41,806 bases of DNA from the NCBI GenBank assembly GCA_937973905.1, contig CALJJR010000108.1, forward strand, positions 1 to 41,806. Direction: 5' to 3'. This stretch comes from an uncultured Arenicella sp. Lineage in GTDB: Bacteria; Pseudomonadota; Gammaproteobacteria; Arenicellales; Arenicellaceae. Positions 8,844-17,779 of the stretch are shown in pieces. The notes under the pieces are model-generated. The model saw only the letters and a program-made list of their open reading frames with translations, was not told where the DNA came from and did no database searches. Each line of letters starts with the position of its first letter. Position 1 is the first letter of the stretch. A program made the translations under genes and the position numbers.

Positions 8844-10034
8844 ATGGAAATACACTTAATCGACTATCAATCCACTAGTGCTGCGGGCCGCAATTTTGCT
8901 GAGCTCCAACAGTCAATCGATACGCACCAGAGTGGTCTGCGGAAAAACGATTTTCCTGATATAGATATAGACACTTGGATAGGCCGAGTAGACGGTTTAG
9001 AAGACGTCGAACTTGGCGAGTGGCAGAGTCGAAATAATGCGCTCGCTTGGATGGGTCTCCAACAGGGGTCGATCTTGTCAAATCTGGAACGGTTGAAACA
9101 CCAATATTCCGCAGCACGAATTGGGGTTGTGATGGGCTCCAGCACGTCGAGCATTGATCGTACTGAGACTGCTTATACTGACCTCGATGACGATGGAAAT
9201 CTTCGCGTGGAGTTTATCCAAGCCAAGGTTCACAATCCTGGAGCGCCATCATTATTTGTCGCCCAGCATACTGGCGTAACGGGACCATCGCTGACGATCA
9301 ATACAGCTTGCTCGTCATCGGCGAAAGTTTTTGCCACCGGTGCGCGATGGTTGCAAGCCGGTATCGTAGATGCGGTTTTGGTAGGCGGAGTTGATACCCT
9401 CTGTGGCAGCGTTCTGTATGGTTTCCATTCTCTACAACTTGTGTCCACCGAGCAGTGCGCGCCGTTTGATCAAGCGCGCGATGGTATTAATCTGGGAGAA
9501 GCTGCGGGTTATGCGATTCTGGTCCGAGCGGACCATGATATGACGGCTTTAGAGGCACCGGGCATAGCGCTTGTCGGTTACGGCGAAAGCTCAGATGCGC
9601 ACCATATGTCGCATCCGCATCCAGACGGTTTGGGTGCGAGACTTGCCATGCAACAGGCTATGCAGATGGCCGAGCTTGAACCTAAGCAAATAGATTACGT
9701 CAACCTGCACGGCACCGCCAGCCGTGCCAATGATTTGATTGAAGGAAAGTTGATTGAAAGCTTGTTCCCAAAATCAACCAGAGTTTCTTCAACCAAGGCT
9801 TGGATGGGGCACACCTTAGGTGCCGCTGGTATTACCGAGGCATTGCTTGCCGTGGATGCATTGCAACGCGGTGTCATCCCCGGGAGTAAAAACTTACAAG
9901 AACTTGATGAACAATTAGATATCACGATACAGGCGGAAAACGATAAACGTAAATGTCATTACGTCTTGTCGAACTCCTTCGGGTTTGGCGGTAACAACAG
10001 TTGTTTAGCTTTTAAAAACATCGCAACGTCGTGA
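8844..10034 (+). CDS. Beta-ketoacyl synthase (FabF-like, aryl-polyene/xanthomonadin cluster)
   Basis: This condensing enzyme extends the polyene chain from malonyl-ACP. The Cys-His-His triad of active ketosynthases is complete: Cys156 in NTACSSSAK, His289 in NLHGTAS and His323 in WMGHTLG. The C-terminal NSFGFGGNN motif is also present. I chose the ATG at 8844; an in-frame TTG at 8817 would add nine residues with no better ribosome site. The next gene starts with GTG overlapping this stop, so the two are translationally coupled. This pairing fits a ketosynthase with its chain-length factor, as in ApeO-ApeC of aryl polyene clusters. First gene of the long plus-strand biosynthetic operon. Confidence 0.92.
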   Translation: MEIHLIDYQSTSAAGRNFAELQQSIDTHQSGLRKNDFPDIDIDTWIGRVDGLEDVELGEWQSRNNALAWMGLQQGSILSNLERLKHQYSAARIGVVMGSSTSSIDRTETAYTDLDDDGNLRVEFIQAKVHNPGAPSLFVAQHTGVTGPSLTINTACSSSAKVFATGARWLQAGIVDAVLVGGVDTLCGSVLYGFHSLQLVSTEQCAPFDQARDGINLGEAAGYAILVRADHDMTALEAPGIALVGYGESSDAHHMSHPHPDGLGARLAMQQAMQMAELEPKQIDYVNLHGTASRANDLIEGKLIESLFPKSTRVSSTKAWMGHTLGAAGITEALLAVDALQRGVIPGSKNLQELDEQLDITIQAENDKRKCHYVLSNSFGFGGNNSCLAFKNIATS

Positions 10035-10834
10035 TAAGTACCAATCTAAATTTCAAAGTGCTTGGCGTGGGTGCATGGGGGTTGAGCTTCCGTAATGGAG
10101 CCGATCTGCGAAACGTTCTGGCGGGCCAGGAACTGGAAGATGACGGAGCTAAAGGTCCTAAACCAGAAATCATACCTGCCAATGAAAGACGGCGCGCGCC
10201 CTTATCAGTCAGACTTGCGGTGGAGAGCTCTTGGCAGGCGGTGCAAGGCAGTGGTGTCGACGTGCAAGATCTGGCATGTGTTTTTGTCTCAGGTCTTGGC
10301 GATACTCAGCTCACTGACTATATGTGCACGGCTTTGGCCAAGGAAACCAAAGCGCTCTCGCCCACTAAGTTTCATAACTCAGTGCATAATGCAGCAGCAG
10401 GTTATTGGACGATCAGCACCGGTTGTATGCAAGCGGCGAATTCGATTGCGGCTTTTCAGGAATCCGCTTCGGCGACGTTGTTAGAAGCGGTGATTCAGGC
10501 ACAAGCAGATGCCAAGCCATTGCTACTAACGTTCTATGATGCACCGGTATCAACTAAATTAAGATCCATGTTAAAAAACGAGCATGCGTTTTCCTTGTCT
10601 ATTGTGATTGCGCCCTGCGATGTACAGGACGCAGGTGCAATCAATGTAAGCGTGGAACGTACAACCGCAGACTGGCCCGCGTTATCCGGGACTCCGGAGC
10701 TGCAAGCTTGTTATGCCAATAACCCGGCTGCCCGTATTCTCGCCTTAGCTGCATTAACCGACGCCCCTGATGGTACTATTAGCCGCCTTCCGCTCAGTGC
10801 AGAGACGGCGCTAAGATTGCAGAAGGTTAGTTGA
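10031..10834 (+). CDS. Chain-length-factor-like ketosynthase homologue (ketoacyl-synt_2 type)
   Basis: A 267-residue protein resembling only the N-terminal half of a ketosynthase, as in the beta-ketoacyl synthase-like family PF13723 found in aryl polyene clusters (ApeC-like). The diagnostic stretch is SPTKFHNSVHNAAAGYW at about residues 107-123. No ketosynthase active-site Cys in a TACSS context and no HGT or GHT histidine motif can be seen, so it is likely a non-catalytic partner that sets chain length. The GTG start at 10031 overlaps the upstream TGA (GTGA), which suggests equimolar synthesis with the ketosynthase. Confidence 0.85.
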   Translation: MISTNLNFKVLGVGAWGLSFRNGADLRNVLAGQELEDDGAKGPKPEIIPANERRRAPLSVRLAVESSWQAVQGSGVDVQDLACVFVSGLGDTQLTDYMCTALAKETKALSPTKFHNSVHNAAAGYWTISTGCMQAANSIAAFQESASATLLEAVIQAQADAKPLLLTFYDAPVSTKLRSMLKNEHAFSLSIVIAPCDVQDAGAINVSVERTTADWPALSGTPELQACYANNPAARILALAALTDAPDGTISRLPLSAETALRLQKVS

Positions 10835-10868
10835 ACAAAAATATCGAATAGGTTCGAGCAATATTGAA

Positions 10869-12446
10869 ATGCAAAAGGTGATTGAAAAAGACGTAGTGAT
10901 TGCAGGTGGTGGTTTGGCCGGTCTCACCTTGGCGCATCAGCTGAAAAACTCAACGCCTGAACTCGATATCTTGGTGCTTGAGAAAAATCGTTTTCCGATT
11001 CCGGAGAAAACTGCCAAGGTGGGTGAATCTACTGTAGAAATTGGTTCACGCTATCTAAATCACACCCTAGGTTTAAAGGAGCATTTCAACGATCGGCACT
11101 TACGGAAACACGGGTTACGCTGTTTTTTTGGTACGCCGCAACAAGATTTTTCTGACTATGATGAGCTGGGCGTAAGCCAACTGTTTGGAATTCCAACCTA
11201 TCAGATCGATCGTGGTGCCATCGAAAATCATTTGCAATCGATTGTGAAGGACCAAGGCGTCGAGGTCTGGGACGGTGTTGAAACCTCAGATTTAGCAGTT
11301 AGCAGAAGCGAAAAAACAATCTCCGTAGCCCAAGCAGAGGGAGAGAAACAAAGGGTAAGCGGCAAGTGGATGATTGATGCCGCTGGCCGGCGAGCCCTTA
11401 TGAAAGATTCATTGGGGCTTGCGCAAGATAATGATCATAAGGGTAACGCCCTATGGTTCCGAGTAGACCGCCAGATCAAAATCGACGAGTGGTCAAATGA
11501 CCAAGAGTGGCAAGCACGAACCGAGCAATCGAATACTCGCTGGTTAAGCACCAATCATCTGATGGGGCCCGGCTATTGGGTGTGGATCATTCCGCTCGAC
11601 AATGGTGCGACGAGTATCGGTATCGTCATGGACGATGAAGCGTTTGCAAGCCACGACTTTAGCACCCTTGATAGCACTTTATTTTGGCTCGAAAAACATC
11701 ACCCACAGTGCGCTGATGCGATTGCCGGTGCCGACATCCTCGACTATGTCGTTATCAACGATTACTCACATAGCTGCAAACAAATGTTCTCCGAGCAAGG
11801 CTGGGGAGTAACTGGCGAATCAGGCGTGTTCGCCGACCCGTTTTACTCACCAGGCAGCGACTTCATCGCCCTTAACAATACCTTCTTACATGACCTAATC
11901 GGGCGCTGGCGCCAAGGTCAAGACATTCGCTTTCACAGTCGTTTATATCAAAGTATGAATCAGTCGTTCTTCGATAGCACCTTATCCTTGTACACCGGTG
12001 AATACGGCGGCTTCGGTGATCGTCGTATGATGTCCTTAAAGCTCGTTTGGGATTACGCTTACTATTGGGGCGTGTTAAGTCTCTTGTTCTTTAAGTCAGC
12101 TATCACTGATCCAGACCTAATGCGGCAGCTCAATCCCGTGCTTCGAGAAGCACAGTCTTTGAACCAGTCAGTGCAGGCAGCATTTCGAAAACGTGCGGCG
12201 CAGCGCTTAGTGTTGCCCGCAGAAGGCATATTTATGAACCAATATAATGTGCCGTGTTTGCGCCATTTCAATAAGGTGTTGGATGATCAGAATTTAGGTG
12301 CGCAGAGCGCTCTGCCGGACAACGTAGTTTTACTTGCTCGCTTGAGCCAGTATGTTCAAGCAATGCTGGACGATAATGCCAAGCTTGTCATTTGTGACGA
12401 TGAGCGTGAGCTATTAGGTGACTACCGTCACTGCGTATTGGCTTAA
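10869..12446 (+). CDS. Flavin-dependent halogenase homologue
   Basis: A 525-residue FAD enzyme of the tryptophan-halogenase superfamily. The FAD-binding GGGLAG is at residues 13-18 and VGEST at 51-55. A Lys in the KxGxxxFFG context (Lys80) matches the position of the catalytic Lys that forms the haloamine in pyrrole/phenol-type halogenases. The halogenase signature WxWxIP is intact as WVWIIP at 237-242, and the second motif FxDPxxSxG is seen as FADPFYSPG at 321-329. Xanthomonadins are brominated aryl polyenes and their clusters carry halogenase-like genes, so ring or chain halogenation of the product is a reasonable role. The long C-terminal part could contact a carrier-bound substrate. A separate flavin reductase is not seen here. 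Confidence 0.88.
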   Translation: MQKVIEKDVVIAGGGLAGLTLAHQLKNSTPELDILVLEKNRFPIPEKTAKVGESTVEIGSRYLNHTLGLKEHFNDRHLRKHGLRCFFGTPQQDFSDYDELGVSQLFGIPTYQIDRGAIENHLQSIVKDQGVEVWDGVETSDLAVSRSEKTISVAQAEGEKQRVSGKWMIDAAGRRALMKDSLGLAQDNDHKGNALWFRVDRQIKIDEWSNDQEWQARTEQSNTRWLSTNHLMGPGYWVWIIPLDNGATSIGIVMDDEAFASHDFSTLDSTLFWLEKHHPQCADAIAGADILDYVVINDYSHSCKQMFSEQGWGVTGESGVFADPFYSPGSDFIALNNTFLHDLIGRWRQGQDIRFHSRLYQSMNQSFFDSTLSLYTGEYGGFGDRRMMSLKLVWDYAYYWGVLSLLFFKSAITDPDLMRQLNPVLREAQSLNQSVQAAFRKRAAQRLVLPAEGIFMNQYNVPCLRHFNKVLDDQNLGAQSALPDNVVLLARLSQYVQAMLDDNAKLVICDDERELLGDYRHCVLA

Positions 12447-12461
12447 ACGAAGATACCTGCT

Positions 12462-13016
12462 TTGCTGCTAGTCTTTATCGCAATCGCTGCAGCGACCGCC
12501 GTTTACCCATTTATTATTTACTCAAACCTGCAGGCATGGGGACCAGCGACCCTGGCCCTGGGGTTGTTCGTTTTGTTGTTGGCACGGGTTCTAGTCCGCG
12601 GGTCATTTAGGCAGCCCGAGCAATATCTTCAGTTAATCCTAGTTGGTGGTTTATGTATGCTCGCCGCTTTGTTGCAAAGCGAAGACCTATTGCGCTATTA
12701 CCCAGTAGCCATGAGTCTGGCATTTGCGGCGTTTTTCGCTTCGTCTCTTGCTGCGGAAACGTCATTGATCGAGCGATTTGCCAGCATGCGTGGGCAATCA
12801 GATTTTGCGCCACATCAACGATCATACATGCGCCGTTTGACCATCGTTTGGGCGGTATTGCTTGCTGTTAATGCAACCATTGCTGCTTACACTGCCTGTT
12901 GTATGTCGCTAAAATCATGGACTCTCTACAACGGTTTGATCTCGTATCTTATTCTAGGCATTTTCAGCCTGGCTGAATTGATCGTACGTTATTACTACAA
13001 GAAAAAGCACGACTAA
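12462..13016 (+). CDS. Small polytopic membrane protein of the pigment cluster
   Basis: A 184-residue hydrophobic protein with about five membrane segments (roughly residues 1-20, 25-42, 52-68, 76-92 and 122-145, with a last one near 155-175). It resembles the uncharacterised membrane proteins of the COG4648 type that accompany ketosynthases in aryl polyene and xanthomonadin-like clusters. The only plausible start is TTG at 12462, since an in-frame stop lies at 12444-12446 with no ATG between. It sits 15 bases after the halogenase gene within the operon. A role in localising the synthase or handling the lipid product is a guess. Confidence 0.72.
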   Translation: MLLVFIAIAAATAVYPFIIYSNLQAWGPATLALGLFVLLLARVLVRGSFRQPEQYLQLILVGGLCMLAALLQSEDLLRYYPVAMSLAFAAFFASSLAAETSLIERFASMRGQSDFAPHQRSYMRRLTIVWAVLLAVNATIAAYTACCMSLKSWTLYNGLISYLILGIFSLAELIVRYYYKKKHD

Positions 13017-13030
13017 AGTCGCGCATCTGC

Positions 13031-13432
13031 ATGCTGTCAACTGAGTCAATAAATAGCCAATTGCAAAATTTAGACCAACAACTGGGTTGGCCGAATATTG
13101 TTTCAGTGCAGCATGTGGAGATGGCCTATGAGCTGCAGTTGTCGATCCCCAGCAACCTTGAAGTGTTTGCCGGCCATTTTCCTGAAGAGCCAGTGCTGCC
13201 GGGAATCTTACAAGTTCACTGGGCGGTGGCCCTTGCGGAGATTTGTTTTGATCGAACTTTAGGTGATGGCTTCAATGCTATGAAGGGTATCAAGTTCAAT
13301 AGTATGGTAGTGCCGAGTTCAGAATTACGACTAAGTTTGAAATTGCAAAATAGTAGATTGGCCTTTAGCTATTGGCAGCGTGATATCAAATATTCCAACG
13401 GCTCCTTGGTATTCAATGAGGAATCACCATGA
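13031..13432 (+). CDS. Hotdog-fold 3-hydroxyacyl-ACP dehydratase (FabZ/ApeI-like)
   Basis: A 133-residue single hotdog domain. The helix motif GHFPEEPVLPGILQVHW at 48-64 matches the FabA/FabZ catalytic region, with His49 as the likely catalytic base. It corresponds to the ApeI-type dehydratase, which removes water from the 3-hydroxyacyl intermediate to leave a double bond in the growing polyene. Its stop overlaps the start of the glycosyltransferase (ATGA), so it is cotranslated with it. A second dehydratase lies at 15163, matching the paired dehydratases of aryl polyene systems. Confidence 0.87.
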   Translation: MLSTESINSQLQNLDQQLGWPNIVSVQHVEMAYELQLSIPSNLEVFAGHFPEEPVLPGILQVHWAVALAEICFDRTLGDGFNAMKGIKFNSMVVPSSELRLSLKLQNSRLAFSYWQRDIKYSNGSLVFNEESP

Positions 13433-14184
13433 GTCTTTGTTTAGTCATACCACACTACAATCACAGCGCCTCGTTTGTTGACTTTTTGCCACGCCTGCGC
13501 GCTTTGAACGTGCCGTGCATCGTAGTGGACGATGGAAGCGATGCAGATGAATTGGCTGCGCTCAAGGCCGCGCTGGTCGACGCAGCGGATATCGAGGTAA
13601 TGCAGCACGCCAGTAATCGCGGTAAAGGTGCAGCGATGGTCACGGGCTCGGAACGAGCACTAGCCCGAGGTTTTACCCATATGTTACAAATTGATGCCGA
13701 CGGCCAGCACGATACCAACGACATCGCTAAATTTAGGGCGATGAGCGAACAACATCCGCACTCGATCATTTCTGGTGCACCCACCTTTGATGATTCGGCA
13801 CCGAAAGCGAGAGTTTATGGTCGTAAAGTAACGGATTTTTGGGTCGCTCTAGAAACGTGGACTCTGACCATCGAAGACAGCCTGTGTGGCTTTCGAATCT
13901 ATCCCCTAGCAGAGTTTAAACAAGTGGAACGCCGCTTCGGTATTGCTCCGCACATGGACTTTGATACCGATGTATTAGTCAAATCAGTATGGCTTGATGT
14001 GCCTATTCGATTTATCAAAACCGCGGTCATTTATCGCCCCGGGAACAATTCTCATTTTCACTATTTGCGCGACAATCTTCGTCTGATTGCCTTACACACT
14101 CGGCTTATGTGTGGAATGCTAATTCGTGCCCCGTGGTGGTTGGTAAGAGGCGGAGCAAGACGGATTGCTAGTTTGAGTCGATGA
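13429..14184 (+). CDS. Family 2 glycosyltransferase
   Basis: A 251-residue GT-A fold enzyme. LVIPHYNH opens the protein, VVDDGSD at about 31-37 and IDADGQHD near 87-94 are the nucleotide-sugar and metal-binding Asp motifs. It resembles dolichyl-phosphate-mannose-synthase-like glycosyltransferases. The C-terminus carries one moderately hydrophobic stretch, suggesting membrane association. Between a dehydratase and an acyltransferase, with four-base overlaps on both sides, it probably adds a sugar to the lipid headgroup that carries the polyene. The sugar donor cannot be told. Confidence 0.88.
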   Translation: MSLCLVIPHYNHSASFVDFLPRLRALNVPCIVVDDGSDADELAALKAALVDAADIEVMQHASNRGKGAAMVTGSERALARGFTHMLQIDADGQHDTNDIAKFRAMSEQHPHSIISGAPTFDDSAPKARVYGRKVTDFWVALETWTLTIEDSLCGFRIYPLAEFKQVERRFGIAPHMDFDTDVLVKSVWLDVPIRFIKTAVIYRPGNNSHFHYLRDNLRLIALHTRLMCGMLIRAPWWLVRGGARRIASLSR

Positions 14185-15158
14185 CCGAATCTACTAAGCC
14201 TGAAGCCCTATCCGGCCATTGGTCGAGCATTAAAGAAGCTGGAACCTTGTTTGGTTTGCAGTTCTTAAGTTTTATTCACCGCGTTTTTGGTCGTCGAGCA
14301 GTTTCAGTTTTACTGTTACCCACGGTGGCGTATTTTTTGCTCTTTAGGCCTGCGTCTCGGCGCTGTTCACTGGAGTACTTGAATCGTCACTTTGAGAGTT
14401 TTCCATCACAATGGAAAAAGCCACCTAATTTATTAAACGCTGCTCGACACTTCTCTGAATTTGCCGAGTCAGTCGTGGATAAGCTGCTGTCATGGTGTGT
14501 TGAGATAGACGCAGATAAGTTCGTGCTAGCCGATGCTGATCAGGTGGAAAACCTGTTGCAAGATAAACGCGGCAGTTTGATCATCGGTTCGCACTTTGGC
14601 AATCTGGAGTATTGCCGCGGATTCATGCACCGTTATAAAGATAAGGTGATCAATATCTTAGTGCATGACAAACACTCGGCAAACTACAACACCATTATGC
14701 AGCAGCTAAACTCCGAGTCTCGTCTGAATGTGTTTCAAGTCAGTGATTTCGACATTCAAACCATGCTGCAAATCAAACAAAAAATAGATGCGGGAGAATG
14801 GATTTTTATTGCCGGTGATAGAACCCCGTTAACCGGTCAACAACGCACGGTACCGGTAAAGTTCTTGGGTGCCACAGCGTACTTTCCGATTGGCCCCTAC
14901 TTGCTTGCTCAAGGCCTGGCGTGCCCGGTCAGACTTATGTTTTCCCATCGCAATTATCATGGTGATGATGAGCGCGTGTTTTTCGAAGTGGTGGACTTTG
15001 CTGAACGGGTCAAACTAGATCGAAAACAGCGCGTGGAACAATTGCAAGATTATGCTCAAGCGTTTGCTGATCAACTCGCTAAGCAATGTGAGCGTTCCCC
15101 GTATCAATGGTTTAATTTTTACCCATTTTGGGCACCACAAAGGGAGCAGCCGGTTTAA
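14181..15158 (+). CDS. LpxL-like lysophospholipid/lipid acyltransferase
   Basis: A 325-residue protein of the lipid A acyltransferase (LpxL/HtrB) family. The catalytic HxxxxE box is GSHFGNLEY with His138 and Glu143, and GDRTPLTGQQRTVPVKFLG follows as in that family. A hydrophobic N-terminal segment near residues 40-55 would anchor it to the inner membrane. It overlaps the glycosyltransferase by four bases (ATGA). In aryl polyene clusters such enzymes are thought to transfer the finished polyene, or another acyl chain, to a glycolipid carrier. The exact acceptor is unknown. Confidence 0.85.
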   Translation: MTESTKPEALSGHWSSIKEAGTLFGLQFLSFIHRVFGRRAVSVLLLPTVAYFLLFRPASRRCSLEYLNRHFESFPSQWKKPPNLLNAARHFSEFAESVVDKLLSWCVEIDADKFVLADADQVENLLQDKRGSLIIGSHFGNLEYCRGFMHRYKDKVINILVHDKHSANYNTIMQQLNSESRLNVFQVSDFDIQTMLQIKQKIDAGEWIFIAGDRTPLTGQQRTVPVKFLGATAYFPIGPYLLAQGLACPVRLMFSHRNYHGDDERVFFEVVDFAERVKLDRKQRVEQLQDYAQAFADQLAKQCERSPYQWFNFYPFWAPQREQPV

Positions 15159-15162
15159 GTCG

Positions 15163-15615
15163 ATGTTCGAACAAGAAATTTTAGAACTGCTGCCCCATCG
15201 CCCACCGATGTTGCTTATTAATGAGATTGTTTCCTTGTCGCAGAGCCAATCTGAGGCTTTAGTCGCGCTCAAAGATCAGCCACCGTTCTCCAGCGGATCT
15301 GAAGCAGTGCCAGCATGGGTGGGTCTTGAATACATGGGCCAAACTGCGGCCTTGATTGCTGGATACCAGCAACGAGAGGGCTACTGCGAACCACATCTTG
15401 GTTTCCTACTCGGATGCCGTAATTACACGACGAATGTCAGCCAATTTGAGCTGGGAGTGCCTCTACTCATTTCTGCTGAGCAAGCAACTGTAGTAGGCGA
15501 GAGTCTGGCGACATTTAAATGTACAATTGCGAACTTTGAAACTCGAACACACTACGCGCAAGCGCTACTTTCTGTATTCCGTCAGCCTCTGCGCGAGATA
15601 ACTTCTCAAGTTTAA
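15163..15615 (+). CDS. Second hotdog dehydratase (ApeP-like)
   Basis: A 150-residue hotdog protein beginning MFEQEILELLPHRPPMLLINEIV, whose LPHRPPMLLI block is typical of FabZ-like and ApeP-type dehydratases. The frame is open back to 15052, inside the previous gene, but the ATG at 15163 lies five bases after the upstream stop and gives the expected N-terminus. ApeP and ApeI form a dehydratase pair in the aryl polyene pathway; this gene with that at 13031 gives the same pair here. Ends nine bases before the second ketosynthase. Confidence 0.85.
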   Translation: MFEQEILELLPHRPPMLLINEIVSLSQSQSEALVALKDQPPFSSGSEAVPAWVGLEYMGQTAALIAGYQQREGYCEPHLGFLLGCRNYTTNVSQFELGVPLLISAEQATVVGESLATFKCTIANFETRTHYAQALLSVFRQPLREITSQV

Positions 15616-15624
15616 GCTTTTCCT

Positions 15625-16875
15625 ATGACAGCAACATCCTCAGTGCACGGCATGCGCCGTGTTGTCATCACTGGTGTGGGTAGCGTATCTGCCTTGGGCC
15701 AAGACTGGCAATCCGTTAAGAGCAATATGCTCGCAGGCCGCAGTGCGGTACGTCGCATGGACGAGTGGGATATTTATCCGGAGATGAAAACCCGATTGGC
15801 TGCGCCAGTCGATGATTTTGTGCTACCTGATACTTACCGCGCAAAGCAAAAACGCAGCATGGGTCGAGTTGCTCAGTTAGCGATTGTTGCTACACAAAGT
15901 GCTCTCGAAGAGGCTAACTTGGTTGGCCACGATGTGATCAAGAGTGGACGCATGGGCGTCAGCTACGGTTCTGCTACGGGCAGCAGCGCGGCTGCGTTAG
16001 AGTTCTTTAGTTTGTTGGAACAGCGCTCCATGAGCCGTATTAACACGACCACCTATATTCGCATGATGAGCCACACCGCCGCGGTTAATATCGGTGTGTT
16101 GTTCGGCACGCAGGGGCGGGTTTACACCACCACCAGCGCTTGTACCGCAGGCAGTCAAGGCATTGGATACGCCTATGAAGCGATTAAGTCGGGTCAACAA
16201 GATGCCATGATCGCCGGTGGTGCTGAAGAACTATGTGCTACTCAAGCGGCGGTCTTCGACACGATTTTGGCGGCCAGCCTGACTTCGGACCCAGCACAAA
16301 GTCCTCGTCCATTTGATTCGAATCGCGATGGTTTGGTACTCGGCGAAGGCGCGACTACTTTGATTTTGGAATCGCTGGAACATGCTGAACAACGGGGTGC
16401 CACAGTGTTGGCGGAAGTGATTGGTTTTGGTACTAATAGCGACGGTGGTCATTTGGTGCGCCCGAAACAAGAAACAATGGAAGAGGTGATGCGTTTAGCG
16501 CTCGCTGATGCGCAGTTGACACCGGAGGCGGTGGGCTTTGTTTCAGCCCATGCCACTGCAACTCGACAGGGCGATATAACCGAATCTGCGGCTACTCACG
16601 CAGTACTGGGCCGCAAGCCGGTTCATTCATTGAAAAGCTACACTGGGCACAGCTTGGGTGCCTGTGGAGGTTTCGAATTATGGGCCGCAATAAATATGAT
16701 GCAAGAAGGTAGTTTCGCGCCAACCTTAAATTTGCACGAAGTTGAGCCCGAATGCGCGGACCTCGACTACTTGCAGGGGTCTTTTCGAGCGCTTGAAACC
16801 GACGTTATCATGAGTAACAACTTCGCGTTTGGTGGGATCAATACATCTCTGTTGGTTAAACGCTGGAGCGAGTAG
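15625..16875 (+). CDS. Second beta-ketoacyl synthase (FabF family)
   Basis: A 416-residue FabF-type condensing enzyme with VVITGVGSVSALG at the start. The triad is Cys173 in TTSACTAGSQG, His309 in SAHATATRQGD (HAT where HGT is usual) and His342 in YTGHSLGACG, and the end has NNFAFGGIN. It is more like standard FabF than the ketosynthase at 8844 and corresponds to the ApeR-type ketosynthase of aryl polyene clusters, which may make the first condensation on the aryl starter. Last gene of the plus-strand operon; the next gene is convergent after a 37-base gap in which I see no terminator. Confidence 0.93.
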   Translation: MTATSSVHGMRRVVITGVGSVSALGQDWQSVKSNMLAGRSAVRRMDEWDIYPEMKTRLAAPVDDFVLPDTYRAKQKRSMGRVAQLAIVATQSALEEANLVGHDVIKSGRMGVSYGSATGSSAAALEFFSLLEQRSMSRINTTTYIRMMSHTAAVNIGVLFGTQGRVYTTTSACTAGSQGIGYAYEAIKSGQQDAMIAGGAEELCATQAAVFDTILAASLTSDPAQSPRPFDSNRDGLVLGEGATTLILESLEHAEQRGATVLAEVIGFGTNSDGGHLVRPKQETMEEVMRLALADAQLTPEAVGFVSAHATATRQGDITESAATHAVLGRKPVHSLKSYTGHSLGACGGFELWAAINMMQEGSFAPTLNLHEVEPECADLDYLQGSFRALETDVIMSNNFAFGGINTSLLVKRWSE

Positions 16876-16912
16876 TGAGCAGCGCATTGTTGCTTTGATT
16901 AGAGATTCGCTC

Positions 16913-17779
16913 CTAGATGCTTAACTCGGCTCTCTCGACCGCCAGCCGCTCGTTGCGGTCATTCCATCTTTGACCGATCGTTTTGCGCATTATCCCCTCA
17001 ACAGTTCTGGTAACCACAATATTCCGGAGAAGCTGTAGCCTAGAGCTTAAATCAGTAGGCAAGGAACGCAGTGTCATCGAAAATCCGATGTCTTCGTAGA
17101 CGATGAAGTGCCAAAAACCCGAAGGTATAAACAGCGCCTGGCCATGTTCAATATGTGCCACATATCCCTTCGCATGCGCCAGTGCCGGGTACTGTTCGAG
17201 ATCTGGGTTGGTGAAGTCGATACTGTGTAAAGCACTGAAGCTGTAGGGCACCCGATACAAGAATCGACTTTGGTCTGGAGCAAACAGCAAGACGGTTTTA
17301 GGGCCACCAAAATGACACAGAATTAGATTGGCAAGATCGATATCAAAATGCATTTGCACACGAGTGTCTTTACCGCCCATAAACAACACGGGCAGACGTT
17401 TAAAGAACTCCATACCCAATTCAGGATACTCAAAGTCCTGCAGTAATTCGGGCGCGTTCTGCAAAATATTGTAGAAGAATATCCTTAGATCATTTTCTCC
17501 AGATTTCAACATGTTCAGATATTTAGATAACTCCAAATGTTGTTCTGCTGCATGTTGGTGTTGTTTGCCCTGTGCAGGTTTGCTTGAATAGACAGGCACT
17601 TCTAAGTGGCCAAACTCAGATTGCAAAAACTCAATAGACCATTTCTGAGTAGCAGGCCACTGCGCCATCAATGAGTTGAGAATGACAGGCTGAGCGGGGT
17701 GTAAATACCGCTCCATAAATTCATTTGGGTCGATGGCATCAATCGCTGGAACTGGCGAGATAGAGAGGTTTTCGAACAA
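16913..17779 (-). CDS. JmjC/cupin_8 domain protein, probable 2-oxoglutarate/Fe(II) oxygenase
   Basis: A 288-residue protein of the cupin_8 (FIH-like) group. Probable iron ligands are His144 and Asp146 in MHFDID and His224 in IPSGFWHFI, a full 2-His-1-carboxylate set. Phe-rich strands and FGGPKTVLLFAPDQ between them fit the double-stranded beta-helix. Such enzymes hydroxylate proteins or small molecules. It lies between the two halves of the pigment cluster but is transcribed toward the biosynthetic operon, so a tailoring role is possible but not shown. The start is ATG at 17779. Confidence 0.82.
   Translation of the reverse strand: MFENLSISPVPAIDAIDPNEFMERYLHPAQPVILNSLMAQWPATQKWSIEFLQSEFGHLEVPVYSSKPAQGKQHQHAAEQHLELSKYLNMLKSGENDLRIFFYNILQNAPELLQDFEYPELGMEFFKRLPVLFMGGKDTRVQMHFDIDLANLILCHFGGPKTVLLFAPDQSRFLYRVPYSFSALHSIDFTNPDLEQYPALAHAKGYVAHIEHGQALFIPSGFWHFIVYEDIGFSMTLRSLPTDLSSRLQLLRNIVVTRTVEGIMRKTIGQRWNDRNERLAVERAELSI

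Noticed and set aside
15052-15162. N-terminal extension of the second dehydratase back to 15052
   Set aside because: It lies inside the acyltransferase gene and does not resemble the family; the ATG at 15163 gives the normal N-terminus.
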